Shown piece by piece: positions 9,130 through 17,646 of a DNA stretch of 50,819 nt. How positions within the stretch are numbered: position 1 is the first letter of the stretch; the number at the start of each line of letters is the position of its first letter. The notes beneath the pieces were generated by a model. That model made no database searches and was not told the origin of the DNA. It saw only the letters and a list, made by a program, of their open reading frames with translations. Source of the DNA: Clostridium sp. (GTDB taxonomy: Bacteria > Bacillota > Clostridia > Lachnospirales > Lachnospiraceae); NCBI GenBank assembly GCA_023664385.1, contig JAMPFU010000019.1:1-50819 (forward strand), in the 5' to 3' direction. A program made the translations under genes and the position numbers.

Positions 9130-10981
9130 ATGAAAAAGAAGATGTTATCTTTAATTATGTCTGCTGCATTGCTTGCTGGTCTTATGCCTGTAAACATAAA
9201 GGCACAGGAATTAGATGAAGAACAGATGCAGATGGAAGCAACCTCATCTGATGCATACGCATTGGGGGGGGGTAGAAGCTGAGGGGGAAATTTTAGTTGA
9301 GGACACGTTAGAAGTGGAAGCTAATCAGGTGCAGATTAATGCAACCAATTTCCCTGATGAGAATTTTAGGAAATACATAAAAGAAAATTTTGACAAAAAT
9401 AATGATGATATTGTTGACGATATTGAAAATGTAACAAGTATAGATGTATCTTGGTGTGGGATATATAGTTTAAAGGGTATTGAGTTCTTTTGGGCTTTGG
9501 AGGAACTTGACTGTCATAGCAATAACCTGACAAGCCTTGACGTGAGTAAATGCACGGCATTGAAAGACTTTCGGTGTCATAGCAATAACCTGACAAGCCT
9601 TGACGTGAGTAAAAACACGGCATTGGGGCATTTGGTTTGCGGGAATAACGAACTGACAAGTCTGGATGTGAGTAAAAATACGGCATTGGGGTCGCTTTAC
9701 TGCGATTATAACAAACTGGCAAGCCTTGACATGAGTAAAAACACGGCATTGAGGGTTCTTTTGTGCTATAATAACGAACTGACAAGCCTTGACGTGAGTA
9801 AAAACGCAACATTGAAGATCCTTGAATGCGAGTATAACAAGCTGACAAGTTTGGATGTGAGTAAAAACACGGAATTAACAAGGCTTTACTGCTATAATAA
9901 CGAACTGGCAAGCCTTGACATGAGTAAAAACACGGAATTAACAAGGCTTTACTGCTATAATAACGAACTGGCAAGCCTTGACATGAGTAAAAACACGAAA
10001 TTGACGAGACTTAGTTGCGATAATAATAAGCTGACGAGTTTGGACGTGAGTAAAAACACGGCATTGGAGGAGCTTTGGTGTAGAGAAAATGAATTGACGA
10101 GTTTGGACGTGAGTAAAAACACGGCATTGAAGATACTTTGGTGCAATTATAACCAGCCGACAAGTTTGAATGTAGGTAAAAACACGGCGTTGAAAAACCT
10201 TAATATTGACAGTAACATAACAACAGATATATCATTTTTGGATTTGAGTCATTTGGATATTTATGTACCGCAATTTAAAGGAACAATCGACCTTTCTAAT
10301 ATTACAGGTATTGAAAAATATATGTCAGGTTCAGGTTGGAATTCGAATACAAAAAAGCTTACATATGAGATGGATTATGATATTCTTAATGTTTGTACAG
10401 TCGGAAAAAATACAAGATTAGTTTGTTATGCCATGGGTCGTTTTTCATCTTACCAAGGATACGATTTTTCCAAAGACGCTTATGGTGACATCAGATGTTA
10501 CGACAGTAACGGTGACCCTGTTATAGACGAATTTAAGTGCGACGGAACATACACCTACTATTTCCAGGCAGACGGAACAGCAATGAGAAACAGGCTTACG
10601 TACCACCCTGACGGAAAGCATGTCATATATTTTGATGAAGATGGACATGAAGTGTTCAGCAACTTTCATCACGTGGAAAAGTCAATAGCAGGAGATGCCG
10701 TGGATGACCTTTGCTTCTTTGATGTGTACGGATATATGTACGTGGACGTCATGACCTATGACCAAGCAGGAGAGAAGCTTTACTATGTAAATCCGTACGG
10801 TGTCATAGAGCAGAATAAGTGGTTTGAATTTTCAGACACATGTGTATGGGCAGGAACGACAAACAAGGTCGGAAAAGGCTACGGCTATGCAAATGCAGAC
10901 GGAACATTGATGGTAAACACACACACTTATGATTGGCGTGGAAACTTTGTATATTTGCAGGGTGACGGACATATGCGATAG
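9130..10981 (+). CDS. secreted LRR protein, frameshifted at a G9 tract (candidate phase-variable gene, OFF here)
   Basis: The true start is ATG 9130, with GGAGG upstream and a signal peptide almost identical to the 4775 paralog. Reading from it, a run of nine G at 9264-9272 leads to TGA at 9280-9282 after 50 codons. The rest of the protein is open in the next frame up to 10981. Removing one G gives an uninterrupted protein of about 616 residues. That protein has the NFPDENFRKYI cap, eleven to twelve 21-residue LRRs, the spacer and the shared C-terminal module. Everything downstream of the run is intact, as expected for a contingency gene rather than a decayed one. A sequencing or assembly error in the G run is the main alternative. 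Confidence 0.8.
9264..9272 (+). repeat. homopolymer G9 tract
   Basis: Nine consecutive G in an AT-rich gene, at codon 45 just after the signal peptide. In the 4775 paralog the same place reads AATGTAAT, so the run was gained in this copy. Eight G (or five) keep the gene in frame. Confidence 0.95.
9532..10215 (+). repeat. 63-bp LRR coding repeats, including an identical pair
   Basis: Eleven 63-bp units each encode one 21-residue LRR. Units 9859-9921 and 9922-9984 are identical, showing a very recent unit duplication. The paralog at 4775 has only six units, so repeat number differs between copies. Confidence 0.85.
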
Positions 10982-11077
10982 GCTTTAGGTTATGTATATA
11001 TTGATGGACATATATAGTAGGTTTAAAACATAATTGTCATGCTTATACGCATGGTAACAAACATATTATGAAATAGG

Positions 11078-11125
11078 ACAGCCTTTATTTACAGGACATT
11101 AAACTGTAAATAAAGGCTTTTTTAT
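11078..11125 (+). terminator. rho-independent terminator
   Basis: Third member of the repeated terminator: ACAGCCTTTATTTACAG, a short loop, CTGTAAATAAAGGC, then seven T. It ends the second LRR gene. Confidence 0.85.
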
Positions 11126-11658
11126 TGGATTTCTTGGAAAACTTGAATCACAGGCCAGAGGATAATCTGATATTTAAAAATATATTTTATAAATGTATTT
11201 TTTGTTTTTTGGTTGGTAATGTTCGGTGGTAATGTTCTGTATAAAAATATATTGCATTATATATAATTCTATGCTATCATCTCATTAAAGCATAAATCTT
11301 TCAATTCTGTTTTGGGGCGTAAGCCTCATCAAAAAATCAGAAAAATTCGGAACTTCGATGCTTTGAGTTCATTACATTACAATTTAAGCAGAGGGGTTGT
11401 CCGTTTTTTGAGAAGGATAAGGTATGCAGATGTTTTACTGGGGATTTTATTGCAGTACAAGAGGGATTTTGCCACAAGCAGAATTACGGTATAGATAAAA
11501 TTTTAGTACAAACGAAATTTTGCTGCAAAACAATATCAATATAAGCAAAATTACAGTATGTGCGAAATTCCAATACAAACGGATTTTGCTACAAGCAAAA
11601 TTTTAGCAAGACAGATTTGAGTAACCTCCTGCAACACTTAGTTAAAGGAGGAAACCAA
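11126..11658 (+). other. long AT-rich leader region of the Rpn-family gene
   Basis: About 530 bases without a convincing gene. A promoter-like TTGCAT-17-TATCAT lies at 11252-11280, which would give a leader of about 370 bases. From 11440 to 11610 short imperfect units recur (CAAAATTTTA, CGAAATTTTGCT, CGGATTTTGCT, TACAAACG, GCAAAATTACAGTAT). These look like a degenerate tandem repeat. A 60-codon ORF at 11312-11494 has no ribosome site and was not called. Confidence 0.4.
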
Positions 11659-12672
11659 ATGAAAAATAATGAGAAATCAGAACAAGACATGAAGCAGAAG
11701 TTGCTTACATGGGAGCAGTGGCAGGCGCTTACAGGCGTACAAACAGTGATACGGGAATACAAAGATACCGTATTCCGTATGCTCCTTAAAGACAAGAGAA
11801 AACTGCTTGCACTTTACAACGGCATAAACGGAACAGACTACGATAACCCTGACGATTTGGAGATTGTCACGCTTGAAAATGCCATATACATGAGCTGTAA
11901 AAATGACGTTGCCTGCGTCATAGATTTTACCCTTGATATGTACGAGCAGCAATCTACGGTAAACCCTAATATGCCGTTTCGATATTTGAGATATGTTTCA
12001 AGGGTATTTGAAAAGCTTACGATATATGATAATATTTATTCAAGGAAATTAATTAGGCTTCCAACACCTAAATTTATCGTATTTTACAACGGAAGCGAAC
12101 CGCAGCCCGAATATAAGGAATACAGGCTGTCGGACGCATATATGACAAAGACGGCAAAGGTAAGTCTTGAGCTTATCGTGACGCAGCTTAATATCAATGA
12201 GGGTTACAACAGTGAGTTAATGGAGAAATGCCCTGCCCTTTGGGAGTATATGCAGTATGTTTCAAAAGTCAGGGAATATAATAAGGATATGCCCCTTGAG
12301 GAAGCAGTGCCAAAGGCTGTTGATGAATGTATCAACGAAGGAATATTAAAGGAATTTCTTTTGCAAAACAAGGCGGAGGTAGTGAGTATGAGCATATTTG
12401 AATATGATGCGGAATTACATATGAAGATGGAGCGTGAGGAAGCATTTGAGGATGGACGTGCAGAGGGAATGGAAGATGGCGAAACGAAAAAGCTTATTAC
12501 ACTGATTTGCCGCAAATTAAGAAAAGCAAAAGAAGTAGATGTTATAGCCGACGAGTTGGAGGAGGACTTTGCGATTATATCAGAAATATGCAAAGCGGCA
12601 GAACCCTATGCCCCTGATTACAATGAGGAGCTTGTATATGAAGCCTATAAGAAACAGTATATGGCAGTTTAA
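11659..12672 (+). CDS. Rpn-family PD-(D/E)XK nuclease / transposase-like protein, full length
   Basis: 337 residues from ATG 11659, preceded by AAAGGAGG. The upstream in-frame ATG at 11560 adds a stretch unlike the family. The core has YKDTVFRMLL (about residue 34) and VIDFTLDMYEQQST (Asp89, Glu96-Gln-Gln), matching the conserved D...ExQ pattern of this nuclease superfamily, then NPNMPFRYLRYVSRVFE. The C-terminal third is charged and helical. Members are often multi-copy in Lachnospiraceae; a copy sharing its 3' part is at position 1. Recombination-promoting DNA cleavage is known for E. coli Rpn proteins. The role here is unproven. Confidence 0.85.
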   Translation: MKNNEKSEQDMKQKLLTWEQWQALTGVQTVIREYKDTVFRMLLKDKRKLLALYNGINGTDYDNPDDLEIVTLENAIYMSCKNDVACVIDFTLDMYEQQSTVNPNMPFRYLRYVSRVFEKLTIYDNIYSRKLIRLPTPKFIVFYNGSEPQPEYKEYRLSDAYMTKTAKVSLELIVTQLNINEGYNSELMEKCPALWEYMQYVSKVREYNKDMPLEEAVPKAVDECINEGILKEFLLQNKAEVVSMSIFEYDAELHMKMEREEAFEDGRAEGMEDGETKKLITLICRKLRKAKEVDVIADELEEDFAIISEICKAAEPYAPDYNEELVYEAYKKQYMAV

Positions 12673-12723
12673 ACTTTGATAATAATGGGGTAGCCATGCC
12701 ATTGATAAAAATGTGGAAATATA

Positions 12724-12772
12724 ACAGCCTTTACTTACAGGATATTAAACTGTAAATAAAGGCTGTTTTTAT
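12724..12772 (+). terminator. rho-independent terminator
   Basis: Fourth member of the repeated terminator (ACAGCCTTTACTTACAG with CTGTAAATAAAGGCTGT, then five T), closing the Rpn-family gene. Confidence 0.85.
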
Positions 12773-12860
12773 TGGATTTCTTGAAAAACTTGGTTCACAG
12801 ACCAGAGGATATCTGATTTTTTGTAAAAAATATTGCTATTACATTATAAACATTATTACC

Positions 12861-12889
12861 TTGCAAATATACTGTCATAATGATAAAAT
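12861..12889 (+). promoter_or_regulatory. promoter of the tubulin-like gene
   Basis: TTGCAA (12861-12866), 17 bp, TAAAAT (12884-12889) with extended TG, about 85 bases before the start codon. Confidence 0.55.
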
Positions 12890-12974
12890 ATCATGTGGTG
12901 GGGTTTTATACGATTATTTTTAATACGATAAATTTTGATGTGGTAACGTTCAATGGATAGTGGGGGAATGTATA

Positions 12975-15485
12975 ATGATACTGATTGATACTCAAAAGGA
13001 AGAATTTAGTAAGCTAAAGGATATTCGTATTTTTGGAAAAGAGGATGACGAGAATAAGTTTAACGGTGACTTCCTCGTTATCGGTTTAGGCGGAGTAGGC
13101 GGAAAGGTTGTTACCAGTCTTAAGGGTAGGCTGATGAATGAGATTATGCCTGAGGATAATATCAGCTTTCTTCTCATAGATTCAGACATACCATCCATGG
13201 AGGACACCATTGAGGAAAGTAAAATGGGCGTAGGTCTTAACGCTCTTGAGGTCTTTAGTATTTACAGACCTAATCTTGAAAACATACTCGCAGATGGAAT
13301 TAAAAATAATCCGGTTCACCCAAATCTTGCAAACTGGATGCAGGAGGATTTCCCTGAGCTTACAATTGGAACGGGAGGTGCCGAGGGCAACAGGCAGATT
13401 GGACGCCTTATGTTCTCAAACGCATATGAGGATATCCGTATCCTTTTATTTGAGCGCCTTCAGGAGTTGTATGACAAATCTGCTGTGGGAAAGCTGGATG
13501 TGCTTCTTGTTTCAAGCGTGGCAGGTGGAACGGGAAGCGGCATTATTTCAGATGTTGCATATAACATAAAAGCGTTTGCAAGGTCAAGAAAGTGGACGAA
13601 TTTCAGGATAGGCGCATGCCTTCTCATGCCTGATGTGCTCTACGGAAATCTTAAACTTCGGGAGGATGCTGAAAAGGTATCGCTTCTCAACGCAAACGGT
13701 TGTGCAACCTTAAAGGAAATAAACTATTTCATGCATCTTGTAGAAAAGGATGAGGCATACAGATTTGAGAGTACAACCCACAGATTAAGCATGAAGGATA
13801 ATATATTCGATTCCTGTATGCTTGTTTCAGGCAAAAAGGATGAGCAGGGGTATCTTCCGGAAGAAAGCATATACAGTGATGTTGCAGAGTTTTTATATAA
13901 AATTGCAAGCAACAAATATATTGGAAACGATGACGGTTCAGGAGAACGCAGGCTGTTAAGGGATGTTTTATTGGATAAATCGGCAAACGGCGGCTTTAAG
14001 GTTATAAGCTCTGTGGACTACAGAATACCTGTCAGGGAGATGGAGAACATTTGCGAATATCAGATATTTAACGAAAGCTTTAAGGAATTGTTTGCATCCC
14101 CTATGGATAAGCCACAGGTAAAAGAGGACGTTGACATGCTGTTTTCCGAGCTTAAACTATTTTTGGAGGGCAAGCCGGGAGATGACATAGGTCTTAATAT
14201 GCCTGGCATTATAAAGATAAGGCAGTACGAAAAGCCGGCTTATAAATTTATAAAAAAGGGACAGGATAATTTAAGAATCCGTCTGGCAAATAGTCTTGCA
14301 AGCTTTGAAAATGACATTAACATAACAATAAAATCGCTAAAGAACAGGATTCGTATTTCAGTTGACGAGTTTATTACAAAGTGTCTGAAGGAGTACGGAC
14401 CATTTGGCGTCATTGAGCTTATCGGAGCCGCAGGAATAGGAAACGGCGAGCAGGATAGAAATCTCATTGCGGAAGTTAAAAAAATGTCGGAGCTGCACAA
14501 ATCATATCAGCACAATAACGAATATTCGAGAATCATTGAATCAATAAAGGATATGGTGGCAAAAAGATTTTTCACGTTTCCGAATGCAAAAAAGGAGACA
14601 GAAAACGGATATTATGACGCATGTATCAAGGAAACCTTGGCAAAAGAGCGAAGCATCCTGATTGACGAGATGGATAAGCAGGATGTTTTTGGCGATATAG
14701 TAAGGGCACTTAGGCAAAAGGCGGAAAGCCTGCAGGAAATCTATTCCCAGTTTGGAGATGACCTGAAATATGCAGTAGAGGATCTCAGCGCCGCAGGCGA
14801 AGTAAAGGTTAAGAAAATACTGAGAAATCCTGTAAACCGCAAATATCTTCCTTCAGATTATGTAACACAGGCGAAGATTACTGAGCTTAAGGAAGGGCTT
14901 ATCAGGCTTATGGTTGAAAATGAGTCCAATATAGATAATGGCAGAATTGTCATGGTGAAGCAGGAAATGGAAAAGCTATACAGGGATTTCCTTATCGGTG
15001 TAGGAACATTTGCACCTGAAAAAATGCTTGCAGTTGCATATTCTGAAAAGATACCGACACTTCAAAATCTTAACGTCATGTTTGTGTCCACGACAAATGA
15101 AAATCGTGACACGGTCATGCATTTGGCAGCTACCGATTTTGTACGTGCAATAGGAGAGGGAGATAAGCTCTGCGTTCTCAAGGAGGACTACAAGGAAAGA
15201 ACGGCAAATCAAAGGTACATTTCACTTCCAAAGGCTGCACCAAGCTTTAGCCAGGAGGTTAAAAAGCTTCTTGTAAATGAGCCGTACAATGAGCCAGAGG
15301 ATGCAATCACCACAAATGCAGGTGAATTTGAAATATCAATTGACGATATAACCACGGGCGTATCTCTTGACATGCTCCAAATTGCAGAGGATATGCAGGC
15401 AGCATACAATATGGTTGACGGTTACAAGGGACTTCATATTGATGAGGTAAACAAAAATATGAGGGAATATACAGACATTATTTAA
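12975..15485 (+). CDS. tubulin/FtsZ-like GTPase superfamily protein (Tubulin_2 type)
   Basis: 836 residues from ATG 12975 (GTGGGGGAA just upstream; GTG 12960 is the alternative). The N-terminus has a glycine-rich nucleotide loop (VIGLGGVGGKV, residues 35-45). The tubulin signature GGTGSG is at 184-189 within SVAGGTGSGI, preceded by the IGTGGAEGNRQIG stretch. Residues beyond about 400 are long, charged and largely helical, much longer than FtsZ (about 380). This fits the bacterial tubulin-like family of large proteins (Pfam Tubulin_2). It is a single-gene transcript between an Rpn-family gene and a flavin protein, with none of the partner genes sometimes seen with this family. Polymerisation and cellular role are unknown. 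Confidence 0.85.
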   Translation: MILIDTQKEEFSKLKDIRIFGKEDDENKFNGDFLVIGLGGVGGKVVTSLKGRLMNEIMPEDNISFLLIDSDIPSMEDTIEESKMGVGLNALEVFSIYRPNLENILADGIKNNPVHPNLANWMQEDFPELTIGTGGAEGNRQIGRLMFSNAYEDIRILLFERLQELYDKSAVGKLDVLLVSSVAGGTGSGIISDVAYNIKAFARSRKWTNFRIGACLLMPDVLYGNLKLREDAEKVSLLNANGCATLKEINYFMHLVEKDEAYRFESTTHRLSMKDNIFDSCMLVSGKKDEQGYLPEESIYSDVAEFLYKIASNKYIGNDDGSGERRLLRDVLLDKSANGGFKVISSVDYRIPVREMENICEYQIFNESFKELFASPMDKPQVKEDVDMLFSELKLFLEGKPGDDIGLNMPGIIKIRQYEKPAYKFIKKGQDNLRIRLANSLASFENDINITIKSLKNRIRISVDEFITKCLKEYGPFGVIELIGAAGIGNGEQDRNLIAEVKKMSELHKSYQHNNEYSRIIESIKDMVAKRFFTFPNAKKETENGYYDACIKETLAKERSILIDEMDKQDVFGDIVRALRQKAESLQEIYSQFGDDLKYAVEDLSAAGEVKVKKILRNPVNRKYLPSDYVTQAKITELKEGLIRLMVENESNIDNGRIVMVKQEMEKLYRDFLIGVGTFAPEKMLAVAYSEKIPTLQNLNVMFVSTTNENRDTVMHLAATDFVRAIGEGDKLCVLKEDYKERTANQRYISLPKAAPSFSQEVKKLLVNEPYNEPEDAITTNAGEFEISIDDITTGVSLDMLQIAEDMQAAYNMVDGYKGLHIDEVNKNMREYTDII

Positions 15486-15647
15486 AATAATAGTATGTTG
15501 GCAGAGAGCGTCTGCCGTATTGCAAAGAAAAAATCAGGATGCTGAAATCTTAAAATATTAGGAGCTGTTATAACTTCATTGTACAAGTGGCTAAAACAAG
15601 GGCTTTTTTGTGCAAAAGATATAAGAAAGCATAGAGAGAGGTTTTTT

Positions 15648-16148
15648 ATGGAAATGCGGAGAAAAGACAGACAGCTTACGGATATGAAGGATATAAAGGA
15701 AATACTTGCGGTCTGTAAGGTATGCCGCATCGGATTTTCCTATGATGAAAGAATACATATTATTCCGATGAATTATGGTTATGATTTTGATGCCGATGGA
15801 AGGCTTACATTTTATCTGCATGGTGCAATTGACGGCACAAAAATAAAGGCAATAAAATCCACAGGTAAAAATGGTCTTTTGGTTACAGTGGAATTAGATA
15901 TGGAGCATGGACTTGTTGCAGGTGATACGGCATGCAGCTACGGTTACGCATACAAAAGCATCATGTGTGACGGAAAAGCGTTTCTGCTTTCTGACGTGGA
16001 AACTAAAACGTATGGGCTGAAAAGGCTGATGCTTCACCAGACGGGAAAGGATTTTGATTTTACAGAGGAAATGCTTGCAAATGTCTCCGTTATAAAAATA
16101 GAGGTTTGTGCTTACACAGCAAAAGCGAGATTACCGATAAAAGCTTAA
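15648..16148 (+). CDS. pyridoxamine 5'-phosphate oxidase-like flavin-binding protein (NimA-related)
   Basis: 166 residues from ATG 15648, with AGAGAGG upstream; the ORF extends to 15579 but without a ribosome site. The pattern MRRKDRQLTD, CRIGF, HIIPMNYGYDFD, TFYLHGAIDGTKI, NGLLVTVELD is the FMN-binding split barrel of the nitroimidazole-resistance (Nim) group of small flavoproteins. GDTACSYGYAYKSIMCDGKA fits the conserved second half. The exact substrate cannot be read from sequence; reductases and heme- or flavin-binding proteins occur in the family. Its 3' end overlaps the convergent gene by four bases. Confidence 0.85.
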   Translation: MEMRRKDRQLTDMKDIKEILAVCKVCRIGFSYDERIHIIPMNYGYDFDADGRLTFYLHGAIDGTKIKAIKSTGKNGLLVTVELDMEHGLVAGDTACSYGYAYKSIMCDGKAFLLSDVETKTYGLKRLMLHQTGKDFDFTEEMLANVSVIKIEVCAYTAKARLPIKA

Positions 16149-16384
16149 TAGTTTAAAAGATAAACGAAAAACTGTCCAAGACCAAACATAACCATACATA
16201 TCGCAACACTTATGTACCAGTGGCCAAGTGACAAAATATAGGCTGCCGTAAGAAGCAGTAATATAAGCATACCGGCAGTCATTACAGTGAGTGGTTTGAC
16301 CATTCTTCCGTCACGGTGTGCAAGTATGTATATGGCAAGATATATCACGCTGTATATCATGATAAGTAAAAGTAAAAATAACAT
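16145..16384 (-). CDS. small membrane protein, unknown function
   Basis: 79 residues with three hydrophobic segments (about 2-20, 32-50 and 55-77) and a short basic loop HRDGRMVKP. A GGGAGA ribosome site lies eight bases before its ATG on the minus strand. It converges on and overlaps the flavin-protein gene by four bases. No family recognised; it is probably an integral membrane protein. Confidence 0.65.
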   Translation of the reverse strand: MLFLLLLIMIYSVIYLAIYILAHRDGRMVKPLTVMTAGMLILLLLTAAYILSLGHWYISVAICMVMFGLGQFFVYLLNY

Positions 16385-16630
16385 GTCTAAATTCTCCCGA
16401 AAAAAATAACATACCTAGTTTACCACAGTATATGATTTTTTCCTAGTAAAATTTTAAATTTTTTTTACAAAATTTTACAAATGTTTTACGAAAGTCCTGA
16501 ATATGCGTCTTGCCGTGCGGTTATCAATAACTTCATACTATAATATCCATATACAATTTCCAATCTTATAAACGACGTCAAATAGTCTTGAAAACCACGT
16601 AAAATAAAGGGTTTCAGCCCTTTCACCGTA
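16385..16630. other. divergent intergenic region upstream of the fatty-acid operon
   Basis: No gene found. It contains A/T-rich runs (TTTTTTTTACAAAATTTTACAAAT near 16460) and a small hairpin, AAAGGG-TTTCAG-CCCTTT at 16606-16623. On the minus strand that hairpin is followed by TATTTTA and could be a weak leftward terminator. The minus-strand gene at 16384 probably starts its transcription here. Confidence 0.3.
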
Positions 16631-16666
16631 TTGACTTTTAATTGACTACATGGTAAAATTAGTCAA
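16631..16666 (+). promoter_or_regulatory. promoter and candidate operator of the fatty-acid operon
   Basis: TTGACT (16631-16636), 17 bp, TAAAAT (16654-16659). An inverted repeat TTGACTA (16642-16648) - 11 bp - TAGTCAA (16660-16666) straddles the -10, and TTGACT is also directly repeated. A repressor bound here would block the promoter. MarR-type FabT or FapR control fatty-acid genes in other Firmicutes, but the site does not clearly match either and no regulator gene is adjacent. Confidence 0.5.
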
Positions 16667-16738
16667 ATATTGTCCTGCCATGCTTCTATGGTGGACAAAA
16701 AAGTTTCCTATCAAATAAAGACAAAGGTGGAATTTAAA

Positions 16739-17644
16739 ATGAAATTAGGAATCAGTGCGCTGTTTCAAAAAAACGGCAAAAAGGAGGAGTCTCCTGCTGA
16801 TGCAACCTTCGGCAGTGATAGTACGGAGGAGGATGTAGCTGCAAATGCGAAGGAGGAAATGTCGGCAGATGACACGCTGAATTGTCCGAAATGTAAGCAG
16901 TCATTCAAAAAGGCAGACATTAAGGATAATATGAATGTCTGTATGGCATGTGGCTATCATTTTGTAATACCTGCTGACAGACGTGTGAGATTTCTTGTGG
17001 ACCCGGGTACCTTCAAACCACTCAAATGCAGGGTAGCATTTTCAAATCCCTTAAATTATCCTGAGTACGAGGAAAAAATAAAATCCCTTCAGGAAAAAAC
17101 AGGACTGGAGGAGGCTGTTTATACAGGCGTGGGAAAGATTGACGGATATGAAGCTGTAATTGCAGTTATGAGCAGTAAATTCCTCATGGGAAGCATGGGA
17201 ATGGCTGTAGGTGAAAAAATTACCAATGCAGTGGAATATGCCGACAAGAAGAAGCTCCCACTTATTATTTTTACGGCAAGCGGCGGGGCAAGAATGCAGG
17301 AGGGAATCATATCACTGATGCAGATGGCAAAGACAAGTGCCGCAGTGGAACGCTTTAACAGACATGGCGGCTTGTACATTTCAGTGCTCACCCACCCGAC
17401 AACGGGCGGTGTAACTGCAAGCTTTGCAACACTCGGAGATATAACCCTTGCAGAGCCTGAAGCACTGATTGGCTTTGCGGGACCGAGAGTAATAGAGCAG
17501 ACGATAGGTGAGAAGCTTCCTGAGGGCTTTCAGAGGTCAGAATTTCAGGAGGAACACGGCTTTGTAGACCAAATCGTTCCAAGAGATAAAATGCGAGAGG
17601 TGCTGGCGCATATTCTTCGACTTCACTGTAAGAGAGGTAAGTAG
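16739..17644 (+). CDS. accD: acetyl-CoA carboxylase, carboxyltransferase subunit beta
   Basis: 301 residues from ATG 16739 (AAAGGTGG eight bases upstream; the ORF's upstream extension is not family-like). Together with AccA it transfers the carboxyl group from carboxybiotin to acetyl-CoA, giving malonyl-CoA for fatty-acid synthesis. The zinc ribbon is complete: Cys49, Cys52, Cys68, Cys71. The crotonase-fold core follows (VYTGVGKIDG, SKFLMGSMGMAVGEK, ASGGARMQEG, HPTTGGVTASFA, IGFAGPRVIEQT). The first 45 residues are an acidic extension of little conservation. It is the first gene of the operon, two bases before accA. Confidence 0.97.
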   Translation: MKLGISALFQKNGKKEESPADATFGSDSTEEDVAANAKEEMSADDTLNCPKCKQSFKKADIKDNMNVCMACGYHFVIPADRRVRFLVDPGTFKPLKCRVAFSNPLNYPEYEEKIKSLQEKTGLEEAVYTGVGKIDGYEAVIAVMSSKFLMGSMGMAVGEKITNAVEYADKKKLPLIIFTASGGARMQEGIISLMQMAKTSAAVERFNRHGGLYISVLTHPTTGGVTASFATLGDITLAEPEALIGFAGPRVIEQTIGEKLPEGFQRSEFQEEHGFVDQIVPRDKMREVLAHILRLHCKRGK

Positions 17645-17646
17645 CT

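Noticed and set aside
9366-9974. 202-codon minus-strand ORF opposite the LRR region (also 5167-5553 and 9955-10146)
   Set aside because: Shadow of the 63-bp coding repeat, which lacks stops in that antisense frame; no ribosome site and repetitive translation.
9532-10215. Regularly spaced repeats resembling a CRISPR array
   Set aside because: Units are contiguous 63-bp coding LRRs without unique spacers; no cas genes.
9215-10981. Start of the second LRR gene at ATG 9215
   Set aside because: That ATG is in the shifted frame and would give a protein without signal peptide; the true start is 9130 by comparison with the 4775 paralog.
11312-11494. 60-codon plus-strand ORF in the Rpn leader
   Set aside because: No ribosome site, low-complexity basic translation, no resemblance to a protein family.
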